Below, one piece after another: positions 17,444 through 28,114 of a DNA stretch of 64,000 nucleotides. The translations under genes and the position numbers were made by a program. The stretch covers positions 47,795 to 111,794 of the forward strand of contig NZ_ANAE01000107.1 of NCBI RefSeq assembly GCF_000341265.1. The letters run 5' to 3'. The DNA is from Nocardiopsis prasina DSM 43845 (lineage in GTDB: Bacteria > Actinomycetota > Actinomycetes > Streptosporangiales > Streptosporangiaceae). The notes below the pieces were generated by a model that saw only the letters and a program-made list of their open reading frames with translations, did not search any database and was not told the DNA's origin. Every line of letters starts with the position of its first letter. The first letter of the stretch is position 1.

Positions 17444-19726
17444 CTACTCGTCGTCGTCCTTCTCGGCCTCTCGGACCTCGGCCTGCATAGGCATCTCGAA
17501 CCAGACCGCCTTGCCGTCCGGGGTGGGGCGCGATCCCCAGCGACTGGCCAGCTGCTCCACCAGGTAGAGGCCGCGTCCGCCCTCGTCGTCGGCGGCGGCG
17601 CTGCGGATGCGCGGCAGGCGCAGGTCGTGGTCGAAGACCTCCACCCACACCGCGTTGGCGCCACGGCGCAACCGGAGGAGGAACTCCTTGTCGGCGGGGT
17701 CCTCGGCGGACTCGTCCTCCTCCGCGACCGCTTCCAGGAGGTCGCTCCAGTCCTCGTCGAACTCGTCGGCCCCACCACCGGCGGCGTCGATCGGGGTCTC
17801 CGAGTCCAGGACCCCACTGCCGGTGAACTCGCGGTGCACCGGGTGCGGGGTGGCGTGGATGACCACGTTGGTGACGATCTCCGAGACCAGCAGGCAGGCG
17901 AGTTCGGCCTGGTCGCGGTCGACCCCCCACTCCTTGAAGGTGTCGGCCGCCAGGTGCCGGGCGGCGCCCACGGTGGAGGCCTCCGAGGGGAACCAGCCCT
18001 CCCGCAGCGCCAGCTCCTCGGAGTGGGTGCGCACCACCATCAGCGCGGTGTCGTCGTCCAGCACGCCGGGCACGCTGTGCACGGCGGCCTCGGCGATCTG
18101 GTCGACGTCCTTGTCGGCGACCTCGGCGACGCGCTCGGTCATCCGGGCCAGCGCGCGCTCCGGGTCGGCCTTGCCGCCCACGGGCCGGCGGTCCACCAGC
18201 CCGTCGGTGTACATGACCAGGGTGGCGCCCAGGGGAAGGCGCAGGTTGGCCTGGTGGTAGACGATGTCCTCGCCCGAGCCGCCCTTGGCGCGCACGCCCA
18301 GCATGCGGTCGGTGACCTCCAGGTCGAGGGTCTCGACCGACTCCGAGGTGATGAGCAGCGGCGGAGCGTGCCCGGCGTTGGCGTAGGACAGCTCGCGGGA
18401 CCAGGCGTCGTAGACCATGTACAGGCAGCTGACGCTGGGAATCCACACGCCGCCCCCGTTGTCGGGGATGCCGAGCTGTCGGACCCACTCGTCGAGCTCG
18501 CGCAGGATGTCGGCGGGCTCCCGGTCGGCCTGCGCGAAGGCGCGCAGCGCGGCGCGCAGCTGGCCCATGACGGCGGCCGCGTGCGGCCCCCGTCCCTCGA
18601 CGTCGCCGATGACGAGCCCGACGCGTCCGGCGGAGAGCGGGATCGCGTCGTAGAAGTCGCCGCCGACCTGGGTCTGTATGCCGTGGCCGTGGCCCTGGAG
18701 GGGGCCGGCCGGAAGGTAGCGGTGCGCGACGGTCAGACCGTCCAGGGCGGGGAAGTCGGTGGGCAGCAGGCTCCGTTGGAAGGCCACCGCGGTGCTGCGC
18801 TGCTCCTCGAAGAGCCGGGCGTTGTCGATGGCCAGGGCGACCCGGGAGGCGATGGCGCCGACGAGGTCGCGGTCGAAGCCGCCGTAGCTGCTCTTCTGCC
18901 GAGGTGAGAGCCCGGACAGGGCCAGGGTGAGCACGCCGAGAATCTCGCCTCGGGCCCGGAGCGGGGCGGCGATGGCGGAGGTGACCCCGACCTGCCGGGA
19001 GACCCGGTCGGAACGGTCGCTGGGTGAGTTCTCGAAGAGGTAGTCGCTGGTGACCACTGTCTCCAGACGACGCATCGCCTGGGTGACGAAGTGGCGTTCG
19101 GGGTAGCGGACCTCGTCCCCGACGTCGAACCACGAGTTGGCCGGGGGCGTCCAGCCCTCGGCGTGCACGGAGACCTGTCTGACCAGGCGGTCGCGGTCGT
19201 AGAGGTCGATGAAGCAGTGGTCGGCGAACTGCGGCACCAGGATTCCGGCCACGCCCCTGACCGTGGAGTCGAACTCCAGGGAGCTGGCCAGACGGCTGCC
19301 GATGCGTTCGAGCAGGCCGTACTGCTCCTCGACCCGGCCGCTGCGCAGCGCCTCGCGGGCGATGAGCGTGATCCCGTCGATCTCGCCGGACTCGTCGCGC
19401 ATGGGCACCGCCTGGGCGCGCACGTGGATCCACGTGGAGTCGCCCTTGAGCACGGCGAACGTGCCCTCCCACGGCTCGCCGCGCAGCACACGCCGCGCCA
19501 GTTGCGAGGCGTGTTCGCGGTCGGACTCGTGGATGCCGATGTCGAGCAGCGACAGGCCGACGTAGTCGCGCCCGCCGACGAACCCGAACAGCTCGCGGGC
19601 GTACGGGTTCCAGTAACGAAGGAGGCTGAACCGGTCGATGACGACGATGGCGATCTGGGCCTGGTCGACGACCTCGGCCGTGGCGAGCGCGTCGCTCTCC
19701 CGGAAGGGCTCACCCCACCGTGTCAT
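17444..19726 (-). CDS. PAS-GAF-SpoIIE phosphatase-HATPase regulator
   Basis: A 760-residue signalling protein of the RsbU/RsbP plus RsbW fusion type common in streptomycetes and relatives. A PAS domain covers about residues 15-125 (NPYARELFGFVGGRDYVG). A GAF domain covers about 135-310. A PP2C/SpoIIE phosphatase lies around 330-560, with metal-ligand motifs VGGDFYDAI and VIGDVEGRG. The C-terminal 170 residues form an HATPase_c anti-sigma-kinase-like domain with EIVTNVVIHA and GGRGLYLVEQLA. An acidic insert of about 50 residues splits the N and G1 boxes. It probably regulates an alternative sigma factor through anti-anti-sigma dephosphorylation and phosphorylation, though no sigma gene is adjacent. 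It follows ideR on the same strand. Confidence 0.92.
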   Translation of the reverse strand: MTRWGEPFRESDALATAEVVDQAQIAIVVIDRFSLLRYWNPYARELFGFVGGRDYVGLSLLDIGIHESDREHASQLARRVLRGEPWEGTFAVLKGDSTWIHVRAQAVPMRDESGEIDGITLIAREALRSGRVEEQYGLLERIGSRLASSLEFDSTVRGVAGILVPQFADHCFIDLYDRDRLVRQVSVHAEGWTPPANSWFDVGDEVRYPERHFVTQAMRRLETVVTSDYLFENSPSDRSDRVSRQVGVTSAIAAPLRARGEILGVLTLALSGLSPRQKSSYGGFDRDLVGAIASRVALAIDNARLFEEQRSTAVAFQRSLLPTDFPALDGLTVAHRYLPAGPLQGHGHGIQTQVGGDFYDAIPLSAGRVGLVIGDVEGRGPHAAAVMGQLRAALRAFAQADREPADILRELDEWVRQLGIPDNGGGVWIPSVSCLYMVYDAWSRELSYANAGHAPPLLITSESVETLDLEVTDRMLGVRAKGGSGEDIVYHQANLRLPLGATLVMYTDGLVDRRPVGGKADPERALARMTERVAEVADKDVDQIAEAAVHSVPGVLDDDTALMVVRTHSEELALREGWFPSEASTVGAARHLAADTFKEWGVDRDQAELACLLVSEIVTNVVIHATPHPVHREFTGSGVLDSETPIDAAGGGADEFDEDWSDLLEAVAEEDESAEDPADKEFLLRLRRGANAVWVEVFDHDLRLPRIRSAAADDEGGRGLYLVEQLASRWGSRPTPDGKAVWFEMPMQAEVREAEKDDDE

Positions 19727-19878
19727 CTAGCCGCCACCTCGCCGTCATGAGCTGCACACATGCCCGCTCCGGGTACCCCGAACGACCGCACCTTGGGGCG
19801 AGCGTAGCAACACAGTCAACGTTCCCGCAGCGCAATGAGACAATCCCGATGAGCAACCAATCAACGTGGACGAACGCT

Positions 19879-20577
19879 TCACGGCTTGGCGACGAAGATG
19901 TGCCCGGCGACGTCCGCCGGGAGCTCGGTGTTCTCGATCTCGCCGATGACGCGCACACCGTCGTCGGAAGCCTGAAGCACGACTTCCTGTCCCGGTTGTA
20001 CCCCGGATTCGCGCAAGGTGAGCATGATGTCCGCGTCCGGTTGGAGTTGTTCACTGATGCGCCGCACTGTCACGGTGGTCTCCGTCTTGGAGGCGGCGTC
20101 GATCATCGGCACGATGGAGTCGTCGGTGAACGGCTCGGGGGAGTATCCCTCCAGGCCCAGCTCCTCCAGCCCCGGGATCGGGTTGCCGTGCGGGCACACC
20201 GAGGGGGCGTTGAGCAGCGTCACCAGACGCTCCTCGACGGCCTCGGAGATGACGTGCTCCCAGCGGCATGCCTCGATGTGGACGTCCTCCCACGGCAGCC
20301 CGATGACGTCGACGAGCAGGCGCTCGGCGAGCCGGTGCTTGCGCATGACGTGGGTGGCCAGTCTGCGGCCCTCGGCGGTCATCACCAGGTGGCGGTCGTT
20401 CTCGACCTTCAGCAGGCCGTCGCGCTCCATGCGGGCGACGGTCTGGCTCACCGTGGGGCCGCTCTGGTGCAGGCGCTCGGCGATCCGGGCCCGAAGCGGG
20501 ACGATGCCCTCCTCTTCGAGCTCGAAGACCGTACGGAGGTACATCTCCGTGGTGTCGATCAGCCCGTGTGCGGTCAA
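19879..20577 (-). CDS. ideR: iron-dependent repressor of the DtxR/IdeR family
   Basis: A 232-residue metal-activated repressor controlling iron uptake and storage. The winged helix spans about residues 1-70 (SGPTVSQTVARMERDGLL). All metal ligands known from M. tuberculosis IdeR are present with an offset of two: His81, Glu85 and His100 for site 1, and Met12, Cys104, Glu107 and His108 for site 2. The C-terminal SH3-like domain is also present. A TTG start at 20,577 is chosen because GGGAGGGGAGTC precedes it; no ATG or GTG precedes the conserved LIDTTEMYLR segment in frame nearby. Likely targets (iron uptake genes) are outside this window. Confidence 0.93.
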   Translation of the reverse strand: MTAHGLIDTTEMYLRTVFELEEEGIVPLRARIAERLHQSGPTVSQTVARMERDGLLKVENDRHLVMTAEGRRLATHVMRKHRLAERLLVDVIGLPWEDVHIEACRWEHVISEAVEERLVTLLNAPSVCPHGNPIPGLEELGLEGYSPEPFTDDSIVPMIDAASKTETTVTVRRISEQLQPDADIMLTLRESGVQPGQEVVLQASDDGVRVIGEIENTELPADVAGHIFVAKP

Positions 20578-21028
20578 GACTCCCCTCCCAAGGCTCTGCG
20601 CCCGACGCGCGGTCACGTGCGGGCACGGCAGGTCTCTCACAACACAGGCCGGGACCACGTGATTCCCTGGGGCCAAGTGGGGACCGGGGCGTCCGCAGGA
20701 CCGCGGGAGCGACCACCGATGCGTCCAGCATATCGCGACGCGACGGGCGTGGATTTCGACACTGTCTCACGATCCGGACACCATGGGTCCCTGTGGCCCC
20801 GACCGCGCAAGGGTCCAAGGTCACAGGCGTGCAGGTGATCCGGTCGATACAAGAAGTATCCGGAAGACCCTTGCCAAACCCTCTCACGCACCCCGCTCCC
20901 GCCCGAACCCGCGTTCGACGCGACCAACGTCACCTCGGGGCCAGGATCCACGGGAGCGCCCGTCCGAGCCCTCCGATGGCCGATCGAACAGGGGCGCGGC
21001 CTCGCGGTGCCCGGAGGTCCCGGGGACG
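20578..21028. other. intergenic region upstream of ideR
   Basis: These 451 bases separate pdxH (ending at 21,029) from ideR, both leftward. I found no convincing gene in six frames and no RNA gene. It should hold the ideR promoter and a pdxH terminator, but I could not point to clear hexamers or a strong stem. Confidence 0.4.
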
Positions 21029-21688
21029 CTAGGGAGCCAGGCGTTCGATCTCCCAGGCCCGCCCGGTCCACAGGTAGCGGAACCGGTCGTGCATGCGGTC
21101 CTCGCCGCCCTGCCAGAACTCCACCTCGCTGGGGATCAACCGGTAGCCGCCCCAGTAGGAGGGCCGCGGGATCGCCTCGTCCGCGCCCCAGACCACGTCG
21201 AACTCGTGGAACAGCCGGTCCAGCTCGGGACGGTCGGCCACCGGCTGCGACTGTCGCTCGCTCGCCCAGGCGCCCAGCTGCGAGCCCCGGGGGCGGGAGG
21301 CGAAGTAGAGGTCGTTCTCCTCGTCCCCGAGCGGCTCCACGCGCCCGGCCACCAGGACCTGGCGCCGGATCGCGTGCCAGGGGAACACCACGCTCGCGCG
21401 GGGGTCGGCCTCCAGGGCCCTGCCCTTGCGCGAGGTGTAGTTGGTGAAGAAGCGCAGGCCGGTGCTGTCGTAGCCCTTCATCAGGACCGTCCGCGACCTG
21501 GGCATCCCGGAGGGCTCCACGGACGAGAGCACCATCGCGTTGGGTTCGGCGAGGCCGGACTCGTGGGCCTCGCCGAACCACACGTGGAACTGGGCCATCG
21601 GCCGCTCTGCCAGGTCGCGGCGGCGCAGGGGTTCACCCAGGTACGGTTTCCGCAGTTCCGCGGGGTTCAGGTGGTCCACACGACGCAT
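21029..21688 (-). CDS. pdxH: pyridoxamine 5'-phosphate oxidase
   Basis: A 219-residue FMN enzyme that oxidises pyridoxine or pyridoxamine 5'-phosphate to PLP, the salvage branch of vitamin B6 metabolism. The FMN-binding RTVLMKGYDSTGLRFFTNY segment, the SRKGRALEADPRASVVFPW stretch and the C-terminal FWQGGEDRMHDRFRY...RLAP block are all typical. ATG 21,688 gives the normal start MRRVDHLNPAELRKPY. Only 4 bases separate it from the stop of the PBP1-fused membrane protein upstream, so the two share a transcript unless a promoter lies inside that gene. The enzyme is cytoplasmic and of normal length. Confidence 0.93.
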   Translation of the reverse strand: MRRVDHLNPAELRKPYLGEPLRRRDLAERPMAQFHVWFGEAHESGLAEPNAMVLSSVEPSGMPRSRTVLMKGYDSTGLRFFTNYTSRKGRALEADPRASVVFPWHAIRRQVLVAGRVEPLGDEENDLYFASRPRGSQLGAWASERQSQPVADRPELDRLFHEFDVVWGADEAIPRPSYWGGYRLIPSEVEFWQGGEDRMHDRFRYLWTGRAWEIERLAP

Positions 21689-21692
21689 ACTC

Positions 21693-24600
21693 TCACGCCG
21701 GTCGTCCCCCGATCCCCGGGCCCAGGGGCAGGCACTCCTCACCTGGTTCGATGGTGTTGGCGTTGCGCATTCCGCACCGCTGCACGACGTGCTGGCGCTG
21801 CTCATGGCCGGTCTCCGGGTTGACCACCTCCGGGCCCACCAGCACCAGCTGCACCATACGACCGTCGTACCAGTTCCCGTCGTTCCCGGCGTCGAACTCG
21901 ATGTACCCGGAGACCCCGGTCAGGTTCCGGATGCCCTTGATCCCGCTGTGCAGGTCGTCCCGCTGTTCCTCGTACTGTTCCTGGGTGCGGAGGAAGGGCG
22001 GCCGGTCCAGGCCGACCCAGCGCAGTGGACTCTTCTCCGCGAGCTGCTCCTGGGTGAGCCCGGTGGTGGGCAGCGCCTCGGAGACCACCAGCAGGGCGTC
22101 GCTGGCCACGGCCGCGTGCGCGATGGAGGGGAACTCCGTCTTGGGCGCCGACCGCTCCTCCTGGCCGTCCTCCCTGAACAACTCCTCCTGGAGCGTCGCC
22201 ATGTCGCGGTAGAAGCCCTGGTCACCGCCTCCGGGGCGACCACCCGGACCGCCCCAGGGCCCGCTGGGCGCCAGGGGCGTGTAGAACACCGAGTGGTAGG
22301 CGGCGTTGTTGCCGATGAGCTCCTCCTCGTCCGAGACGAACTTGGAGACGTCGTCCCCGCCCAGGATGGTCATGCGTCCGTCCACGCAGTCCTCACCGCC
22401 GGTCCGGGTGAACCGGCGGTAGAACTCGGTGAAGTCGTCGGAGCGGCCCGCGTAGTAGAGCAGGTCCGGCGGATCCTCGTCGGTGCACAGGCGCTCGAGC
22501 TGCTGCTCGTAGGTGGTGTCGGTCTCCGACTCACCGTTCTGGTAGAGCAGCACGCCCTGGCCGTCGTACTCGTCCCGCTCCAGCCCCTCGGCGCCTTCCC
22601 ACACCCGGCCGCCGCGGTCCTTGAAGGCGGCGATGAACTCTCGCGCCAGGTGCGGCCCGTACTGTTCGTGCGGCCCGCCCTCGGCGTCCGTCTCCCCGCT
22701 GGCGATGGCCACGGCGGTCTGGTGCGGCCTCAGCCCGCGCTCCGCGCCGTCGGCGTCACGCCAGGACACCCCGTACCGGGCCCAGTGCGCCGACTGCTCG
22801 GCGATCCTGGTGTTGGCCGGGGAGACCGGGAAGTAGAACTCGCTGTGCTCGCGCGCGCCGGACTGGGCGACGTCGTCGAAGGTGGCGGTGGTGCCCACCA
22901 TGGTGATCGAGGCGTCCCCGACCTCCTTGATGGCGTTGCTGTTGGGCACGACGCTGTGGCCGAAGCCGACCGCGGCGATGGGGCGGTCCATCCCGAGCCG
23001 CTCGTCCTCGGCGCGGTCCACGATCTCCTTCGCGGCCACCAGTGAGTGCTCCCAGTTCCGGCCCGCGTTGGCGATGAGCAGCTTGATCCTGGGGTACCTG
23101 GAGTCCTTGATCCGGTTGTGCTGGCCCTGCTGGTACGCCAGGCCGAGGAGTTCGCCCTGGCTGCCGGAGAGCGAGGGGTCGTCGGGGTCGACCACGTCGA
23201 ACTCCGCGAGGTGGGCGATGGTGACGTAGGGCTGGCCGCTGGCCTCCACCTCCTTGTTCTGCTCATGGACCAGTTCGGTGACCTCGGTCAGCCGCTCGTT
23301 GAAGACGAACGCGCCGTCGGTGACGCCGACGCACTGGTCGCCCTTCCGCGTGATGCCCTTCGGCTGCCAGACCCCGTCCTGGACACACGGGTTGCTGGCC
23401 TGCGCCAGCGAGGGCAGGAACACCATTCCGAACAGCACCAGGACAGCGGTGGCACCCGCGACCCCGCCGGTCCACAGCCCGGCGAGGACGGGTCCGCTGA
23501 GGACCCACTCGGGGGTGCCGCGCCGCGTGAGCTCACCACCGCCCTCGGGCAGCGGCGCGATGTGTCTCGTGATGACGCGTTCCACACCGAGCACACCGGC
23601 CAGGTAGCGGCGCCGGGTCCACGACCGCACCGGTTCGAGCGCCCTCTTCTCTTCCTCCTCCTCGTTCTCCTCCCCGCCCTCGATGAACTCGGGCATCGCC
23701 TCGTTGCGTGTGGAGTCGACGGTGCCCTCCACCAGAGGACCGAGCCCGGCGTCGCGCACCTGGACGAGCAGCAGGGGGTCCGGGAAGGCCCGGCGCAGGC
23801 GCTCCTGCTCGATCAGCCACACGAAGTACCGGCCGACCCGGTCCAGGCGTCGCTGGTCGTAGACGAGCACCGGCCGGGCGCCGCTGCCGCGCCGGAGGCG
23901 GTAGCTGCCCGCGCCGTACTCCCGGTGGAGGTCGTCCAGGAGCGCGTTGACCGCGATCTGGTGAGTGCCGGGCGGGCGGATCGGCCCGTTGATCCGGGCC
24001 CGGTCCATGGCGAGGTTGTTGAGCTGGTTGAGCAGGTGCACGCCGTGCGCGCGGTGACGGCCCCGGCCGCCCGGGGAGGCGCCCTGCTCGGGACCGCGCC
24101 CGTCCAGGTCCATGACGTAGCGGTGCCGGTTCAGCCACAGGTAGGGGCGCCACGGGAGCAGGAAGAAGAACACCGTCAGCATGTAGACGGTGACCAGGAG
24201 CGTGCCGACCAGCAGGGAGACGAGTTCGTCGGCCTGCTGCGCGAGCAGACCGAGGTAGGCGACACCGAAGGGGGTCGCCGCGAGTACCAGCGAGAACACG
24301 AACGACAGCGGGGTGAGGATCTTCTCGTCCGCGGCGCCGAAGGTGATCACCCTGGAGGCCGCGTTGACGAACCGGGAGAACCCGGCCGCGCCGCGGGCGA
24401 GCCCGCGCCAGTAGACCGTGCACCTGCTGCGCAGCAGCTCCCAGCGGCTGGGGGCCGTCACGGCGCCCGGATCCTCGGCGGCGCGCTCCGCGCGTTCCAG
24501 GAGCTCGTCCCTGCGCTTGAGCGCGCTGTCGAGTCGCGTCTCCCGCAGGGCCCTGATCACCTCGACCTGGGTGCTGCTGGTGTTGAGCAGGGTGCCGTGC

Positions 24601-25298
24601 TCGGAGACGCCCGTGCCCTCGGAGAACTTGCCCCTGATGACCTGGAAGTTGCAGCGCCGGAGCCACAGCAGGGAGCGGACCTGGGAGAAGCGCGGCGGAG
24701 GTGGCGGCTTTCGTCCGCGGGGCGCCGCGGGCTGATCGTCCCTCCACGCGAACCCGCCGTCCACCAGGCGTTCCAGGAGTTCGTACAGCTCCTGGGTGGT
24801 GACGTCGCCGTCGGCGTCCCCGGAGGACGTGCCCTCGCGCGGTTCCCGGACGGGTTCGGCACCAGGGGGCGGAGCGTCGGTGTCCCCGGGCCACGGCCAG
24901 CGGCGGCTCCAACCGGTGGTGCGCCGCGCCGGTGGTCGGTGGGCCTCCCCGGTCTTCCGGGCCGGGACCTCCCCGGCCTCCTGGCGCTCCTTCTCGGGGA
25001 TGCCTTCCGGGAGCAGCCACACGGGGCCGAGCGCGCTCGCCCTCACCAGGGCGCGCAGCACGGCGGGGCGGTCCTCGCGGCGATCGGTCACCAGGTCCAG
25101 GACGGGAGGGGGTTCGGCGATGTCACCGCGCTGCCGCTTGCCCCTCCGAGCGGGTCGACGTCGCGCCACCGTGTGTTCCAGGTTACGGACGGTGAAGTGT
25201 TCGGAGCGCGAGGGGCGTCGGCGCAGGTTCTCGAAGACCCGGACGAAGGCGGGTCTGCTCGGCTGGTCGTCCTGGGTGTCGGGTGTCTGATCGGACAC
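21693..25298 (-). CDS. large membrane protein with extracytoplasmic PBP1-like ligand-binding domain
   Basis: A 1201-residue protein. Residues 1-325 are cytoplasmic, basic and proline-rich, with a block (VLDLVTDRREDRPAVL...PVWLLPEG) that could be a nucleotide-binding remnant but has no P-loop. Membrane segments lie near 329-353 and 359-382. A second cytoplasmic stretch (about 385-595) ends in an acidic run. A third membrane segment lies near 600-632, and the rest is outside. That last 570 residues resemble periplasmic-binding-protein type I (ABC branched-chain amino acid receptor-like), for example RIKLLIANAGRNWEHSLVAAK and PIAAVGFGHSVVPNSNAI. The GTG start at 25,298 has GGAGGG nine bases before it. 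I infer a sensor or receptor; no transporter genes adjoin it. Confidence 0.72.
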   Translation of the reverse strand: MSDQTPDTQDDQPSRPAFVRVFENLRRRPSRSEHFTVRNLEHTVARRRPARRGKRQRGDIAEPPPVLDLVTDRREDRPAVLRALVRASALGPVWLLPEGIPEKERQEAGEVPARKTGEAHRPPARRTTGWSRRWPWPGDTDAPPPGAEPVREPREGTSSGDADGDVTTQELYELLERLVDGGFAWRDDQPAAPRGRKPPPPPRFSQVRSLLWLRRCNFQVIRGKFSEGTGVSEHGTLLNTSSTQVEVIRALRETRLDSALKRRDELLERAERAAEDPGAVTAPSRWELLRSRCTVYWRGLARGAAGFSRFVNAASRVITFGAADEKILTPLSFVFSLVLAATPFGVAYLGLLAQQADELVSLLVGTLLVTVYMLTVFFFLLPWRPYLWLNRHRYVMDLDGRGPEQGASPGGRGRHRAHGVHLLNQLNNLAMDRARINGPIRPPGTHQIAVNALLDDLHREYGAGSYRLRRGSGARPVLVYDQRRLDRVGRYFVWLIEQERLRRAFPDPLLLVQVRDAGLGPLVEGTVDSTRNEAMPEFIEGGEENEEEEEKRALEPVRSWTRRRYLAGVLGVERVITRHIAPLPEGGGELTRRGTPEWVLSGPVLAGLWTGGVAGATAVLVLFGMVFLPSLAQASNPCVQDGVWQPKGITRKGDQCVGVTDGAFVFNERLTEVTELVHEQNKEVEASGQPYVTIAHLAEFDVVDPDDPSLSGSQGELLGLAYQQGQHNRIKDSRYPRIKLLIANAGRNWEHSLVAAKEIVDRAEDERLGMDRPIAAVGFGHSVVPNSNAIKEVGDASITMVGTTATFDDVAQSGAREHSEFYFPVSPANTRIAEQSAHWARYGVSWRDADGAERGLRPHQTAVAIASGETDAEGGPHEQYGPHLAREFIAAFKDRGGRVWEGAEGLERDEYDGQGVLLYQNGESETDTTYEQQLERLCTDEDPPDLLYYAGRSDDFTEFYRRFTRTGGEDCVDGRMTILGGDDVSKFVSDEEELIGNNAAYHSVFYTPLAPSGPWGGPGGRPGGGDQGFYRDMATLQEELFREDGQEERSAPKTEFPSIAHAAVASDALLVVSEALPTTGLTQEQLAEKSPLRWVGLDRPPFLRTQEQYEEQRDDLHSGIKGIRNLTGVSGYIEFDAGNDGNWYDGRMVQLVLVGPEVVNPETGHEQRQHVVQRCGMRNANTIEPGEECLPLGPGIGGRPA

Positions 25299-25357
25299 TC
25301 GAAGCATCCCTCCACGGTCTTGTTGTAAGGGTCGGCCCCCGGCAGCTGCCCCATTAG

Positions 25358-26647
<1,290 letters not shown>

Positions 26648-26697
26648 CGGGGATCACCCGGGGACCGTCCTGAATCGGTCCACGGACACTGGAGAAT

Positions 26698-26730
26698 GGA
26701 GGCCGACCCGCCGCGCGTGGGTCGGCCTCC
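26698..26730 (+). terminator. intrinsic terminator of serC
   Basis: GGAGGCCGACCC at 26,698-26,709 pairs perfectly with GGGTCGGCCTCC at 26,719-26,730 around a 9-base loop and is followed by TTCTCCT. A 12-bp perfect stem with a pyrimidine tail is a strong terminator. Confidence 0.85.
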
Positions 26731-26771
26731 TTCTCCTACTTCCGCTCATCGTTTCCCAGGACGGTCCCACT

Positions 26772-27779
26772 GTGCGCAGGAACAAGAAGACTGAACTCCC
26801 CATCAAGATCATCTCCCACCGGGGGGCCTCCGGTCACCGACCCGAGCACACGCTGGCCTCCTACGAACTGGGCGCCCGGCACGGCGGCGACTTCATCGAG
26901 ATGGACCTGGTCGCCACCAAGGACGGTCACCTGATCTGCCGCCACGAGCAGGAGATCGGCGAGACCACCGACGTGGCCGACCGCCCGGAGTTCGCGGACC
27001 GGCGCACCAAGCGGACCATCGACGGCCGCACCGCCGAGGGGTTCTACGCGCAGGACTTCACCCTCGCCGAGATCAGGACGCTCCGGGCCCGCGAGCGTAT
27101 GGCCGAGGTCCGCCCGGACAACGCGGTGATGGACGGGACCTACGGGATCCCGACCCTCCAGGAGGTCATCGAGCTGGCCCTGTCCCTGACCAAGGAGCTG
27201 GGCCGCCCGATCGGGATCTACCCGGAGACCAAGCACCCCGCCCACCACGTGGAGCAGGGGCTGGACCTCGAACCTCCGCTGATCGCCGCGCTGCGCGAGG
27301 CCGACCTGGTCGGCGAGGAACCCGCGGTCCCGGTGTTCCTCCAGTCCTTCGAGGCCGAGAGCCTGCGCAAGCTCGCCGAGACCGGGCTGCCCCTCGTCTA
27401 CCTGATGGGCACCGAGGAGCACTGGCTGCACCACACCACCCCGGACGGCCTGGCCGAGGTGGCGACCTTCGCGCACGCCATCGGCCCGCACAAGAGCCTG
27501 GTGATCCCCACCAACGAGGACGGTTCCCTGGGGGAGCCCACCGACCTGGTGAAGGACGCCCACGAGGCCGGCCTGGTCGTGCACCCCTTCACGTTCCGCA
27601 GCGAGAACCACTTCCTGCCCACCGACCTGCGCTCGGACGGCGACCCCAAGGACTACGGCGGCTTCGCCGCCGAGTACGAGGCCTTTTTCGACGCGGGAGT
27701 GGACGGCGTCTTCACGGACTTCTCGCGCCACGCGTTCCTGTGCCGCGAGCACTACCTGGACCCCCAGCCCGAGAAGTAG
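26772..27779 (+). CDS. glycerophosphodiester phosphodiesterase
   Basis: A 335-residue GDPD-family enzyme that hydrolyses glycerophosphodiesters to an alcohol and glycerol 3-phosphate. The family signature is SHRGASGHRPEHT with catalytic His16. Metal ligands Glu43 and Asp45 lie in FIEMDL, and the second catalytic His58 in ICRHEQ. There is no signal peptide, so it is a cytoplasmic form unlike the periplasmic E. coli GlpQ, although the overall pattern (PETKHP, VFLQSF, GVFTDF) is GlpQ-like. The GTG start lies 41 bases after the serC terminator. It ends at a long hairpin. Confidence 0.92.
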   Translation: MRRNKKTELPIKIISHRGASGHRPEHTLASYELGARHGGDFIEMDLVATKDGHLICRHEQEIGETTDVADRPEFADRRTKRTIDGRTAEGFYAQDFTLAEIRTLRARERMAEVRPDNAVMDGTYGIPTLQEVIELALSLTKELGRPIGIYPETKHPAHHVEQGLDLEPPLIAALREADLVGEEPAVPVFLQSFEAESLRKLAETGLPLVYLMGTEEHWLHHTTPDGLAEVATFAHAIGPHKSLVIPTNEDGSLGEPTDLVKDAHEAGLVVHPFTFRSENHFLPTDLRSDGDPKDYGGFAAEYEAFFDAGVDGVFTDFSRHAFLCREHYLDPQPEK

Positions 27780-27825
27780 CGGAGAGGCGGCCACGGCCGT
27801 CGCCCGCCTCCCACCCCCCGTATCC

Positions 27826-27875
27826 AGGACCGGCGGGGGTCGGCCCCGAACAGGACCGCCGACCCTGCCGGTCCT
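27826..27875 (+). terminator. terminator of the glycerophosphodiesterase gene
   Basis: The left arm AGGACCGGCGGGGGTCGGC (27,826-27,844) pairs with GCCGACCCTGCCGGTCCT (27,858-27,875) with one small bulge around a 13-base loop, followed by GTTCCGT. Confidence 0.75.
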
Positions 27876-27978
27876 GTTCCGTGTCCACGACCCGAATCCC
27901 CCGCGGGTCTCGTCAGGGGGTCGCCTCCGCCGGCCCCGAGTTTCGGTGCGCCCCTGACCTGCCCGCATGCCGCCAGCA

Positions 27979-28007
27979 TTGAACACCCGCGCCGAATCCA
28001 GCATAAT
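27979..28007 (+). promoter_or_regulatory. sigma-70-like promoter
   Basis: TTGAAC at 27,979-27,984 and CATAAT at 28,002-28,007 are exactly 17 bases apart, close to the vegetative consensus. Transcription would begin near 28,014 and give a leader of about 240 bases before the rightward gene at 28,254. Confidence 0.6.
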
Positions 28008-28051
28008 ATGGCATTTGCCGAAATTGCTGACAGACGAGGAACCGATCGCGC

Positions 28052-28114
28052 ATGAGCAGACGTCCAATCGACGATGCAGAAATGAGCGAAAGGGCGCCCT
28101 TCTTCACCCCGTGA
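28052..28114 (+). CDS. possible 20-residue leader peptide
   Basis: A short ORF (MSRRPIDDAE then MSERAPFFTP) starts with ATG 11 bases after GAGGA, inside the transcribed leader of the gene at 28,254. It could be a leader peptide, but length and spacing give weak support and it may be chance. Confidence 0.2.
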   Translation: MSRRPIDDAEMSERAPFFTP

